Shown here piece after piece: positions 1-6,419 of a DNA stretch of 7,273 bases; position 1 is the first letter of the stretch, and each line of letters opens with the position of its first letter. The translations under genes were made by a program, and so were the position numbers. The stretch comes from Porphyromonadaceae bacterium. Its GTDB lineage: Bacteria; Bacteroidota; Bacteroidia; Bacteroidales; Tannerellaceae. The notes beneath the pieces were generated by a model. That model worked only from the letters and a program-made list of their open reading frames with translations. It did not search any database and was not told the DNA's origin. The stretch is taken from positions 193 through 7,465 of the forward strand of contig DOZP01000003.1 of the NCBI GenBank assembly GCA_003517945.1, given 5' to 3'.

Positions 1-1
1 G

Positions 2-1054
2 GAAGAGTATGACGATGAAAAAAAGATTACAGAATTAGTAGATATTCAGTTTAGTCCATTGAATTTCTACATTGGGCATTGGGAAGCTGGTAGAGATGTC
101 AAGAGTATTGCTAATGAATGGGCTGAATACTTAATAAAAGCTGGAATAAAAGCAGAGCATCGTTTAATAATACTAGCGTGTGAAAGTAATGAACTAGCGA
201 AAGAACTAAGTATCGCTATTTCTAAAAAGGGGCAAAATGTAAAAGTAACAGGGGCATTAGGCTTGGCATATGAATATTGGTGGGATTTTTCATCTCCTCA
301 CAATCATGAAGTACAAATAGACCCAAAACATAAAAGTGTTGGTAAACTTAATGAAAGTAAAGATAAAACTTTGAAACAATGGATTGAAATGCGTTATGAT
401 AGTTTAATATTGATGGATATGTTAAACTATTTATTAAAGATTCTAAATGAAGAAAATTGTGAAAAATTAGATGTAGATAATATAAATCTCTTATGTGCTC
501 ATTTAGGTAATAAAGAATTTCAACAATTTAACCCTCATAGCTTTGAAGGACCTTTTTCAGAAGATACAAAAGAGAAAATATCAGAAAAAGGTACTCACAA
601 GATATCTCTAGTGAAACTCTTAAAAATTCCAGAAGAGAATCAATGTAAAACTAGTAAAGCAAAAAATGATCGAAATAAAAAAATACAACAGAATAACGAA
701 AAAAAAGAAAAAATGAGAGATGTTTTATCATCTGAAATAGACAAAGGACTTATCTATAATGCTCCAGACAAGGTTCCTCTCGCAAATCAGCACATGATAA
801 ACCTTATGAAAGATTGGAAAAATATTGAAGATAAAAATGAAGGTCTATCACATCTTTATGCCTATTTAGCTAGGGAATGTAATAAAATATGGACATCTAT
901 TGCAGCCAATAGATATGTAGATGAATTAGTCTCTGCCTACCAAGGAGATATACCTAATGAGAAAGGAGGCTCCCAATTAAAAGAAGGTTGGATAACTTAT
1001 GAGAAAGGTGAAATTGTTTCAAAAAATACTCATTGGAGAGATATAACAGGTTAG
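2..1054 (+). CDS. Hypothetical protein, 3' part only; possible caspase-like (clan CD) fold segment
   Basis: The frame is open to the window edge, so the true start lies upstream. 350 residues are visible and end at TAG. A TTG at 59 could be read as a start, but in-frame coding continues before it (EEYDDEKKITELVDIQFSP), so I treat it as internal. I do not recognise a named family. The first visible ~75 residues alternate strand and helix: YIGHWEAGRD (His codon 77-79), an amphipathic helix, then RLIILACES (Cys codon 179-181), and ELSIAISKKGQNVKV. A GH, then a hydrophobic strand ending in AC-S, then 'A..L...G..V' resembles clan CD cysteine peptidases such as C80, but this is pattern resemblance only. 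The rest is polar, probably helical, with a Lys/Asn-rich linker near 655-720. No signal peptide or membrane segment is visible. The gene is much more AT-rich than the ABC genes and runs convergent to the symE-like gene, suggesting acquired DNA. Confidence 0.75.
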   Translation, partial: EEYDDEKKITELVDIQFSPLNFYIGHWEAGRDVKSIANEWAEYLIKAGIKAEHRLIILACESNELAKELSIAISKKGQNVKVTGALGLAYEYWWDFSSPHNHEVQIDPKHKSVGKLNESKDKTLKQWIEMRYDSLILMDMLNYLLKILNEENCEKLDVDNINLLCAHLGNKEFQQFNPHSFEGPFSEDTKEKISEKGTHKISLVKLLKIPEENQCKTSKAKNDRNKKIQQNNEKKEKMRDVLSSEIDKGLIYNAPDKVPLANQHMINLMKDWKNIEDKNEGLSHLYAYLARECNKIWTSIAANRYVDELVSAYQGDIPNEKGGSQLKEGWITYEKGEIVSKNTHWRDITG

Positions 1055-1129
1055 GTTACTTTATTGTGCAAATAGGATACGATATGATAAATGGTCAGTA
1101 TTATAGTAGAATGATGGCTCCTCTGCTCA

Positions 1130-1423
1130 CTATTTCCACCGAGGCTGTAATCTGAACTCTGTCCAAAAAACAATGATTAGTAATTTATTTCTCACAATGA
1201 CATTGACCTTACTTGAAATTGTAAATCCCGCTTCCTCCAGCCATACTCCCGAAAGTTTCAAATAAGGCACTTTGTGTCTGTTCTGCCAGGTATCGAAAGT
1301 AACTCTTTCTTTTTCGGCGGACAGATATGAAACTGTTAAACTGCGGACTTGGACAGATGGTAATTCTTCCTGATTCGTTGCAACGGGTTTGTTGCTTTTT
1401 TTTTGACCTTTTGTAGTTGACAT
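1130..1423 (-). CDS. SymE family type I toxin-like protein
   Basis: This 97-residue protein has the SymE core. A Lys/Gln-rich N-terminal tail (MSTTKGQKKSNK) is followed by VRSLTVSYLS, matching the RQLTVSYAS segment of E. coli SymE. Then comes VPYLKLSGVWLEEAGFTISSKVNVIVRNKLLIIVF, matching the 'P-x-(I/L)-x-L-x-G-x-WL-x-x-AGF-x-x-x-x-x-V-x-V-x-V' core. SymE is known in E. coli as an SOS-induced, AbrB-fold-related protein that affects RNA and the nucleoid, and is repressed by the antisense RNA SymR. In Bacteroidales the family is annotated mostly by homology. The usual Gly after the AGF turn is replaced by Ser (TISSKV). The ATG at 1423 is preceded by a T-rich stretch without a Shine-Dalgarno sequence, as is common in this phylum. 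The gene stands alone, convergent to the upstream plus-strand gene with 75 bases between them. The leader is long and repeat-rich and likely holds its control. I am confident of the family and unsure that it acts as a toxin here. Confidence 0.85.
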   Translation of the reverse strand: MSTTKGQKKSNKPVATNQEELPSVQVRSLTVSYLSAEKERVTFDTWQNRHKVPYLKLSGVWLEEAGFTISSKVNVIVRNKLLIIVFWTEFRLQPRWK

Positions 1424-1586
1424 AACAAAAAAATTAAATGAATAGAAGAAGGCAGGTCGCTGTCAACTACTTTAGTACATTGCTGTATTAAAAGGTCTTG
1501 GGACTTGCACCCATACGCCTGCCTCATTATCTTTATTTGACACATTAATTTTAAAATACAGAACATAGAATATAAAAGTAGTTGAC
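1405..1586 (-). promoter_or_regulatory. Structured leader of the symE-like gene with competing complementary segments
   Basis: Read along the minus strand, this region holds these segments. A is GTCAACTACTTT (1586-1575). B is AGGCAGG (1524-1518), followed by a small hairpin TGGG-7 nt-CCCA around 1514-1500. C is GACCTTTT (1497-1490). D is AAAGTAGTTGAC plus A (1473-1461). E is CCTGCCT (1456-1450). The gene start is ATGTCAACTACAAAAGGTC (1423-1405). D is a perfect 12-base complement of A, and its last ten bases (1470-1461) also perfectly complement 1422-1413, covering the U and G of the start codon and codons 2-4. C perfectly complements AAAAGGTC (1412-1405), codons 4-7. B complements E over seven bases, and that pair would cross both A-D and D-start. 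All this is read directly. That it works as a translational switch is inference. Confidence 0.5.
1462..1586. repeat. Perfect 12-bp inverted repeat upstream of the symE-like gene
   Basis: GTCAACTACTTT at 1462-1473 and AAAGTAGTTGAC at 1575-1586 are exact reverse complements separated by 101 bases. The core GTAGTTGAC occurs a third time at 1413-1421, over the start codon. The right arm overlaps one candidate -7 promoter element, so the repeat could be a DNA operator rather than, or as well as, an RNA stem. Confidence 0.75.
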
Positions 1587-1604
1587 GCTGCAAAAGTAGT
1601 CAAA
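1573..1604 (-). promoter_or_regulatory. Candidate Bacteroidales-type promoter(s) for the symE-like gene
   Basis: On the minus strand a TTTG (1604-1601) is followed after 20 bases by TACTTTTA (1580-1573). This fits the Bacteroidales consensus TTTG-N19-21-TAnnTTTG with one mismatch. A perfect -7 box, TACTTTTG, lies at 1598-1591, but its -33 region is poor (TTTC at 1620-1617, 18 bases away). The nine bases ACTACTTTT occur twice here. The first pairing would start RNA near 1567, the second near 1586, giving a leader of about 145 or 165 bases. The choice matters because only the upstream start puts the 12-base repeat 1586-1575 into the RNA. Confidence 0.4.
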
Positions 1605-1664
1605 AATTCTATAGTTGAAAAATCCTATCTATAAGTTTAAAAAACATTGACACGAGTTTCTGCT

Positions 1665-1791
1665 TATCGTTTTTGTTATTGTATTTGTCGTCCGGTCGAA
1701 GAAGCGGATGGTGCGTTTAGCCTGGCCTTCGTTGTGGGTTACCATCACAATTGTCCGTCCGTCCTGTTCGTTCAGCGTATGCAGCATGTCC
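1665..1791 (-). pseudogene. Truncated, decayed copy of the 3' end of the ABC ATPase gene
   Basis: This segment aligns to 4419-4553, the last ~40 codons of the intact ATPase plus 11 bases after its stop. I count four substitutions, one 9-base deletion and one 1-base insertion. The readable part begins DMLHTLNEQDGRTIVMVTHNE and so keeps the H-loop His, but Walker A, Q-loop, signature and Walker B are all absent. The 9-base deletion lies between two GGTGCG repeats present in the intact copy and turns RTDRTIRFF into RTIRFF. The extra base near 1693-1695 shifts the frame after FFD and destroys the end of the protein. Homology stops abruptly at both edges. The remnant begins 35 bases after the stop of the preceding permease and lies next to the change to AT-rich DNA. 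It cannot be a working ATPase. It marks a deletion or partial duplication. Confidence 0.9.
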
Positions 1792-1826
1792 GTTTTTTTA
1801 GATGAAGGATGATTTTTTGGGGAGGG

Positions 1827-3104
1827 TTATTCGTAATGCAGCGCTTCGGCGGGAGCGAATGAGGCTCCTTTTCGTGCCGGAAGCCATATCGCCGATATGA
1901 TGACAATCAATAATAAGATGCATGTGATTGCGTTCGTGATGATGAAGCGGATGAATGTACGGTCGGGGAGGTATTCCGGGTTGGGTTCTCCCTGCCTGCC
2001 GATCGTATCAATCAGACCGGCATGTACGAACTGGTATTCGATCAGCATTGCCGGAAGGGTGATGAGCAGCAATAACCATATTCCTTCGATAATCAGGCTT
2101 GCGTGTATGTTCGCACGGGTTGCTCCTATGGCTTTTCGCAGGCCGATTTCATTCGGGCGCAGGCTGATACGGTACCAGAAGGCTCCCATAACGCAGAGGA
2201 AAATACACAGCAGGAAAAAAACCATTAAATAAACACGTAATTTTATGTTATTGTCGATGTCGAATGTCGCATTCTGTCCGATTTTATGATACGGGATGAT
2301 ACTTAATAAATAGAAATTTCCGATTTGCAGGGAATGTGACAGATCTGTTTTAAGTTGCTCCGTAAATTTTGTACCGGATAAGGACGAATGGTAACGAACC
2401 GATATTTCGGCGCTCCGCAGATTTTCGGCATTTAGCCCGCGGGAGAGGTAAAAATAGTTCTGCGGGCGCAGGTAGTCGAAACGTTTGTTATCATCAATGA
2501 CTCCAATGACAACAAATTTCTGTTCGCCTCCGTCCAGTTCCTGACCGAAAGCATTCGCTCCGGCAAAAAGCGTATTTGCTGCAGAGCGGCTCAGGATGAT
2601 GCCGTTGGGAACCCATTCAAAATCGTTGGTCGAGATCATTTTTTTTCCGTTTTCCATAGAAAATCCGAATACCTTAAAATAATCATTTTCGGGATCTATG
2701 GTTATGACTTGTCCGCCGGCGGTACGTGTTGTATCTTTTACACTACGGAACTCTCTTGCATAGTAGGAACCTCCTCCGGGAGTCGAGCCGTCGAAAGAGA
2801 TACCGACCGCTTCAACCCCCGGATAGTTGCATATAGTTTGCAGCATGCGGGAATAGTTCGCTTCCAGGGTTTCCGGTTCGTTGGCCTCTGTCGTGTACTC
2901 CGGATGATTTTTGTCGAATTCGGACAGGTTTATCTGCAATGTGTTTTCTACGTTGCGATGGTTGGGTATATGATAGTTATAGACTAATACAAACAGGTAG
3001 TCTACGATATACCAGGTAAGGCAAAAAACCAGTAATAATTCTAACGCAATCCATGAATTACTGCGCTTGCGATTCCACATTTGTTTACATATAGATTTCC
3101 ACAT
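1827..3104 (-). CDS. ABC transporter permease, FtsX/MacB-type (B-type, second copy)
   Basis: A 425-residue inner-membrane subunit of a MacB/FtsX-family (type VII) ABC transporter. One N-terminal membrane helix (about 18-40, after MWKSICKQMWNRKRSNS) is followed by a ~245-residue periplasmic domain and three C-terminal helices (about 291-310, 335-355, 387-409). Between helices 2 and 3 lies EIGLRKAIGA (319-328), the conserved FtsX cytoplasmic motif that contacts the ATPase. The protein ends APAEALHYE, like the B-type permease encoded upstream, and shares periplasmic patterns with it (VEAVGISF against VEDVCISF). I chose the ATG at 3104, 5 bases after the stop of the preceding permease. The open frame runs on to 3605, but that part is antisense-frame shadow of the neighbouring gene. 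The family acts as dimers driven by a cytoplasmic ATPase that moves the periplasmic domains. It probably pairs with the adjacent A-type permease. Confidence 0.92.
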   Translation of the reverse strand: MWKSICKQMWNRKRSNSWIALELLLVFCLTWYIVDYLFVLVYNYHIPNHRNVENTLQINLSEFDKNHPEYTTEANEPETLEANYSRMLQTICNYPGVEAVGISFDGSTPGGGSYYAREFRSVKDTTRTAGGQVITIDPENDYFKVFGFSMENGKKMISTNDFEWVPNGIILSRSAANTLFAGANAFGQELDGGEQKFVVIGVIDDNKRFDYLRPQNYFYLSRGLNAENLRSAEISVRYHSSLSGTKFTEQLKTDLSHSLQIGNFYLLSIIPYHKIGQNATFDIDNNIKLRVYLMVFFLLCIFLCVMGAFWYRISLRPNEIGLRKAIGATRANIHASLIIEGIWLLLLITLPAMLIEYQFVHAGLIDTIGRQGEPNPEYLPDRTFIRFIITNAITCILLLIVIISAIWLPARKGASFAPAEALHYE

Positions 3105-3109
3105 ATCCG

Positions 3110-4408
3110 TTATTGTTTGGCGTTTAACGAAAAAATAATATCCTTGTGCGAAGCGCGCCATGCGGGGATAACGGCCGCGATCAGGTTCAGGAGCAAACAT
3201 ACTCCCAGCGCAATCAGGAAGACGGGAATATTGATCAGCATGGTTGCTGTGAATATCACTTTTGTTCCATCCGGGGGAACCGAACTCCAACTTTGTCCGA
3301 TATTCATAATCCAGTCCGAACTGATCAGGATCAGTATGTATGAAAAGATCAATCCGGCTAATCCTCCCAGTAGTGTAAAAAGGAAGTTTTCTGTAAAGAT
3401 CTGCCCCATCAGTGTTTTTACGGGCGCTCCGAATGCGCGGCGTATGCCCATTTCGGATAAACGGCGTTCCATGCGCGAATCCGTCATTGCCGAAAGACTT
3501 ATACCCGGTATAAGCAGTAAAATAAGGAAAATCAGGCTGTGTTGCCAGCCTATTTTTGTGAAATCGAGAACTTGATTTGAGTACAAACGGAATGTACTTT
3601 CCCAATGCCGGTCCGGCTGGCCAAATAGTTTAAGTTCTATTTGATCCGGCAACGTACTATTCAGTTTGCGCACATTGTCGAGCGCTTCATTCCGTATCTT
3701 TTCCATATCGCCGGCTGACGACGCCAGGATGTATACCCCGAAATTGCCCAATGTACCTCCTTCTGCAAAGGAACTCTTATGACCGGGATTAACCGTATAG
3801 GGGATCCATAATTGTGCAAAAGTTGTTTCGGTAACAAAAGAGGCATCTTTCACAACGCCGCAAACCCTGTAAGGCATAAAATTGAGTGATACATATTGTC
3901 CGACCGCATCAACCGTACCGAAAAGGCGTTTGGACATGGATTCCGAGATGACGGCGGTTCGTATGCCCGACTGAAAATCGGCTTCCGTAAATGGGGTTCC
4001 CTGAAGGAAACGAAAAGCGAATACATGCCAGAAGTTGGTATCTACATACTTGACGGTAGCGGGAAGCTGCTCTTTGCTGCCGGGAGGCTGTATAAAGTGT
4101 TTTTTCCACGGATCGTAGAGGGCGGAAACGGCTTCCGTATCATGTAACGACAGAAAGCATGTTTCAATTGTATGGTAGGAAAGATTAGCGCTGCTTATAT
4201 CTCCGTTAGGACTTTCTTCCATGGCGTTTTTGACGATCAGCATCCTGTCCCGGTTTGTCTCCGGATAGATATTGGCAATCCGGATATAATAGACGATGGA
4301 TAGCACCATCACGACCGTAATGGATAATCCTGTTCCGATGATGTATAGCGAACTGAATAGTTTCTCTTGTTTGATCAGGTTCCATGCCTGTTTGAAATAT
4401 AGAATCAT
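3110..4408 (-). CDS. ABC transporter permease, FtsX/MacB-type (A-type, second copy)
   Basis: A 432-residue FtsX/MacB-family permease. Helix 1 (about 21-42) follows MILYFKQAWNLIKQEKLFSS, a typical amphipathic start. The periplasmic MacB_PCD-like domain contains FLQGTPFTEADFQSGIRTAV and ISESMSKRLFG, then a VCGVVKDAS segment, all closely matched in the partial permease at the right edge. Three C-terminal helices follow (about 290-308, 340-362, 390-413), with EMGIRRAFGA (319-328) as the coupling motif. It starts 21 bases after the ATPase stop and ends 5 bases before the next permease, so the three genes are almost certainly co-transcribed. The likely role is half of an A/B permease heterodimer energised by that ATPase. 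The family handles lipoproteins, peptides, antibiotics or signals, and nothing in the sequence picks a substrate. Confidence 0.93.
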   Translation of the reverse strand: MILYFKQAWNLIKQEKLFSSLYIIGTGLSITVVMVLSIVYYIRIANIYPETNRDRMLIVKNAMEESPNGDISSANLSYHTIETCFLSLHDTEAVSALYDPWKKHFIQPPGSKEQLPATVKYVDTNFWHVFAFRFLQGTPFTEADFQSGIRTAVISESMSKRLFGTVDAVGQYVSLNFMPYRVCGVVKDASFVTETTFAQLWIPYTVNPGHKSSFAEGGTLGNFGVYILASSAGDMEKIRNEALDNVRKLNSTLPDQIELKLFGQPDRHWESTFRLYSNQVLDFTKIGWQHSLIFLILLLIPGISLSAMTDSRMERRLSEMGIRRAFGAPVKTLMGQIFTENFLFTLLGGLAGLIFSYILILISSDWIMNIGQSWSSVPPDGTKVIFTATMLINIPVFLIALGVCLLLNLIAAVIPAWRASHKDIIFSLNAKQ

Positions 4409-4429
4409 TTTTTAGGTGTATCGTTTTTG

Positions 4430-5095
4430 TTATTGTACTTGTCGTCCGTCGAAGAAGCGGATGGTGCGGTCGGTGCGTTTAGCCTGGTCTTCGTTGTGGG
4501 TTACCATCACAATTGTCCGTCCGTCCTGTTCGTTCAGCGTATGCAGTATATCCATTACTTCGGCGCCCATTTTACTGTCCAGGTTGCCGGTCGGCTCATC
4601 AGCCAGAATAATATTCGGATTTCCGATGATGGCGCGTGCGATGGCCACGCGTTGGCATTGTCCGCCGGAAAGTTGTGTCGGGAAGTGTTTCATGCGATGG
4701 CTCAAACCTACTTTTTCCAATACTTCTTTCGCCGTTTTGCGTCGTCCGGAAGCAGCTACTTTGCGGTATAGCAGCGGTAGTTCCACATTATCGAGCACAT
4801 TCAGGGAATTGATCAGGTGAAAACTCTGGAAGACAAATCCCAGTTGTTTATTGCGGAATGCCGCCTGTTCCCTGTCGTTCATATTGACGGTGTTGATCCC
4901 GTCGATTTCGACGGTTCCGGTCGTAGGTGTGTCTAATAATCCCATGATGTTCAGTAGAGTGGATTTGCCGCAACCCGAAGGTCCCATGATGGAGAGAAAT
5001 TCTCCTTTACGTACTTCTAAGTTGACATGCTCCAGGGCTACCGTTTCAATTTCTTTTGTACGGTAAATTTTTTCCAGGTTTGTTAATTTAATCAT
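4430..5095 (-). CDS. ABC transporter ATP-binding protein (LolD/MacB-type)
   Basis: A complete 221-residue nucleotide-binding subunit. Walker A is GPSGCGKST (38-46), the Q-loop Gln is in VFQSFHLI (Q90), the signature is LSGGQ (142-146), Walker B is IILADE with catalytic Glu167, the D-loop is GNLD (170-173), and the H-loop His200 is in VMVTHNED. LSGGQCQRVAIARA and ADEPTGNLD are typical of the LolD/MacB/FtsE branch. It should sit on the cytoplasmic face and couple ATP hydrolysis to motion of FtsX-type permeases. It is the only intact ATPase in the window, placed between two A/B permease pairs. The gap from the upstream permease is 47 bases, the longest between the intact genes of the operon. It is AT-rich and contains TACGCTTTG (one base too long for a TAnnTTTG box), so a weak internal promoter is possible but unproven. 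A damaged copy of its 3' end lies at 1665-1791. Confidence 0.97.
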   Translation of the reverse strand: MIKLTNLEKIYRTKEIETVALEHVNLEVRKGEFLSIMGPSGCGKSTLLNIMGLLDTPTTGTVEIDGINTVNMNDREQAAFRNKQLGFVFQSFHLINSLNVLDNVELPLLYRKVAASGRRKTAKEVLEKVGLSHRMKHFPTQLSGGQCQRVAIARAIIGNPNIILADEPTGNLDSKMGAEVMDILHTLNEQDGRTIVMVTHNEDQAKRTDRTIRFFDGRQVQ

Positions 5096-5142
5096 GATCT
5101 TTTTATTTAGCTATTTAATATATTCATTGTATGCAAAGCGTA

Positions 5143-6408
5143 TCATTCGTAATGTAAGGCTTCCGCCGGCGCGATCCGTTCCGCTTTGCGTACGGGTAGC
5201 CAAATGCCGATGCAGATCATGACCGTCATCAGCAGGTAAGTGCCGCCGTACGTGGTCAGGAAACGTCCGGTGGTATAGGGTAACCGGTACGTGTCGGGCA
5301 TATCCAGGAATAGCATATTGAGTGCAAAGGCAAGCGTAAGGGGTATTGTGAGGAACAGGATCAGCAGTCCTTCCATATACATGAAGTATTTTATGTTCGT
5401 CTTATTGGCGCCGAGGGCAATGCGTAGTCCAACCTCTCCGCGGCGCGATTGTCCGCGTAGCCAAAAGGTGCCGGTGATACCGAAAAGGACGTTGATCAAC
5501 AGAAAGGTCATCAGGGAGAGTTTTCTGTTTTGTTCATCAATGGTTTTGCTTGTCTGTATATCGCGGTAATGTTCGGTGGAATTGGCGCTGTATACATACA
5601 GGTTGTTGACAACAAGCCGATCGCCCATTTCACGGAGAAATTCGTTCATTTCGTCTTGGGAGAAAGGTTGTTTCATGCGTACGCAGAACTCCGCGTTTTT
5701 GGCGGAGTTTCCGCCAAAATAATTCCGGATGTTTTGGGGCGTGATCAGTTTATAGAAGAAAGCCTCGCTTCGTAGAAAACTATTGTCGCGATAGGGGACG
5801 GATACGGCTGCAATCGTCATACTTTCACCGTTTTCACCGGAATACCGGACTTGTCGTCCGCGTACGTCGTTCGTATGAAAGAATTTCAATGCCATGTCTT
5901 CCGACACGATCACCGGGTTCTGTTTGCCTTCCAGTTGCCGGGTGATGGGGTTTCCCTGGATATCGGTTATGCGGAACATATCGAAATATTCCGGTGAAAC
6001 ATACCGGCACTGGAAGCTCTGCCCGCGGCTTGTCGTATCGCCATCGACCGGTTCGATACCTGTCCAGGAGTTTCCGAATGAGTAGGGAGCCGAATAGAAG
6101 GAGATACAGACATCTTCGACTGCCGGATGTTGTTTGATCTGTTGCTGTAGTTTGGACAGATCTTCGCTGCCCGATGATGTGTAATTTTCTTCGGACACAT
6201 AGCCCGCCGCATCCGGACTGAAGAAATCTAACTGAAAGCGCCAGGAATTTGTTATATCATATCCCATCGGGGAATAGTATGTCCGCATATCCACATACAG
6301 TTGGTCGGTCATCCACCAGACGGCGCATATAACTACTGACAATTCGGCAAATATCCATACGTTCGTTTTTCGTTGCGACCAGATTATTTTTAACAGATGC
6401 TTAATCAT
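5143..6408 (-). CDS. ABC transporter permease, FtsX/MacB-type (B-type, first copy)
   Basis: A 421-residue FtsX/MacB-family permease. Helix 1 is near residues 17-36 after MIKHLLKIIWSQRKTN. A large periplasmic domain follows, with helices at about 299-317, 346-367 and 389-406. The coupling motif reads EVGLRIALGA (325-334), where the usual Lys/Arg before Ala is Ile. It ends RIAPAEALHYE, like the B-type paralogue at 1827-3104, although the periplasmic domains are only moderately similar. It starts 11 bases after the stop of the preceding A-type permease, with the ATPase 47 bases downstream, so it belongs to the same operon. The likely partner is the A-type permease just upstream. I infer that it uses the single downstream ATPase unless another lies outside the window. 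Confidence 0.93.
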   Translation of the reverse strand: MIKHLLKIIWSQRKTNVWIFAELSVVICAVWWMTDQLYVDMRTYYSPMGYDITNSWRFQLDFFSPDAAGYVSEENYTSSGSEDLSKLQQQIKQHPAVEDVCISFYSAPYSFGNSWTGIEPVDGDTTSRGQSFQCRYVSPEYFDMFRITDIQGNPITRQLEGKQNPVIVSEDMALKFFHTNDVRGRQVRYSGENGESMTIAAVSVPYRDNSFLRSEAFFYKLITPQNIRNYFGGNSAKNAEFCVRMKQPFSQDEMNEFLREMGDRLVVNNLYVYSANSTEHYRDIQTSKTIDEQNRKLSLMTFLLINVLFGITGTFWLRGQSRRGEVGLRIALGANKTNIKYFMYMEGLLILFLTIPLTLAFALNMLFLDMPDTYRLPYTTGRFLTTYGGTYLLMTVMICIGIWLPVRKAERIAPAEALHYE

Positions 6409-6419
6409 ATCTTGTTTTT

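Noticed and set aside
1055..1129. Bidirectional terminator between the convergent genes
   Set aside because: I see no GC-rich stem followed by a T run in either direction in these 75 bases.
1500..1515. GGGTGCAAGTCCC as a tRNA T-arm (attachment site) or group II intron piece
   Set aside because: Only a 4-base stem with a 7-base loop is present. No acceptor stem, no anticodon arm and no intron domain V can be found around it.
1336..1593. Minus-strand 85-codon frame overlapping the symE-like gene start
   Set aside because: No recognisable domain. It overlaps the clear SymE coding region and its repeat-rich leader, so it is most likely noise.
3105..3605. N-terminal extension of the B-type permease reading frame by 167 codons
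   Set aside because: It overlaps the neighbouring permease in another frame and has no membrane or domain pattern. The ATG at 3104 gives a normal FtsX-type start 5 bases after the previous stop.
4416..5066. Plus-strand open frames opposite the ATPase gene
   Set aside because: These are antisense shadows of a strongly conserved gene, with Cys/Arg/Ser-rich compositions and no domain.
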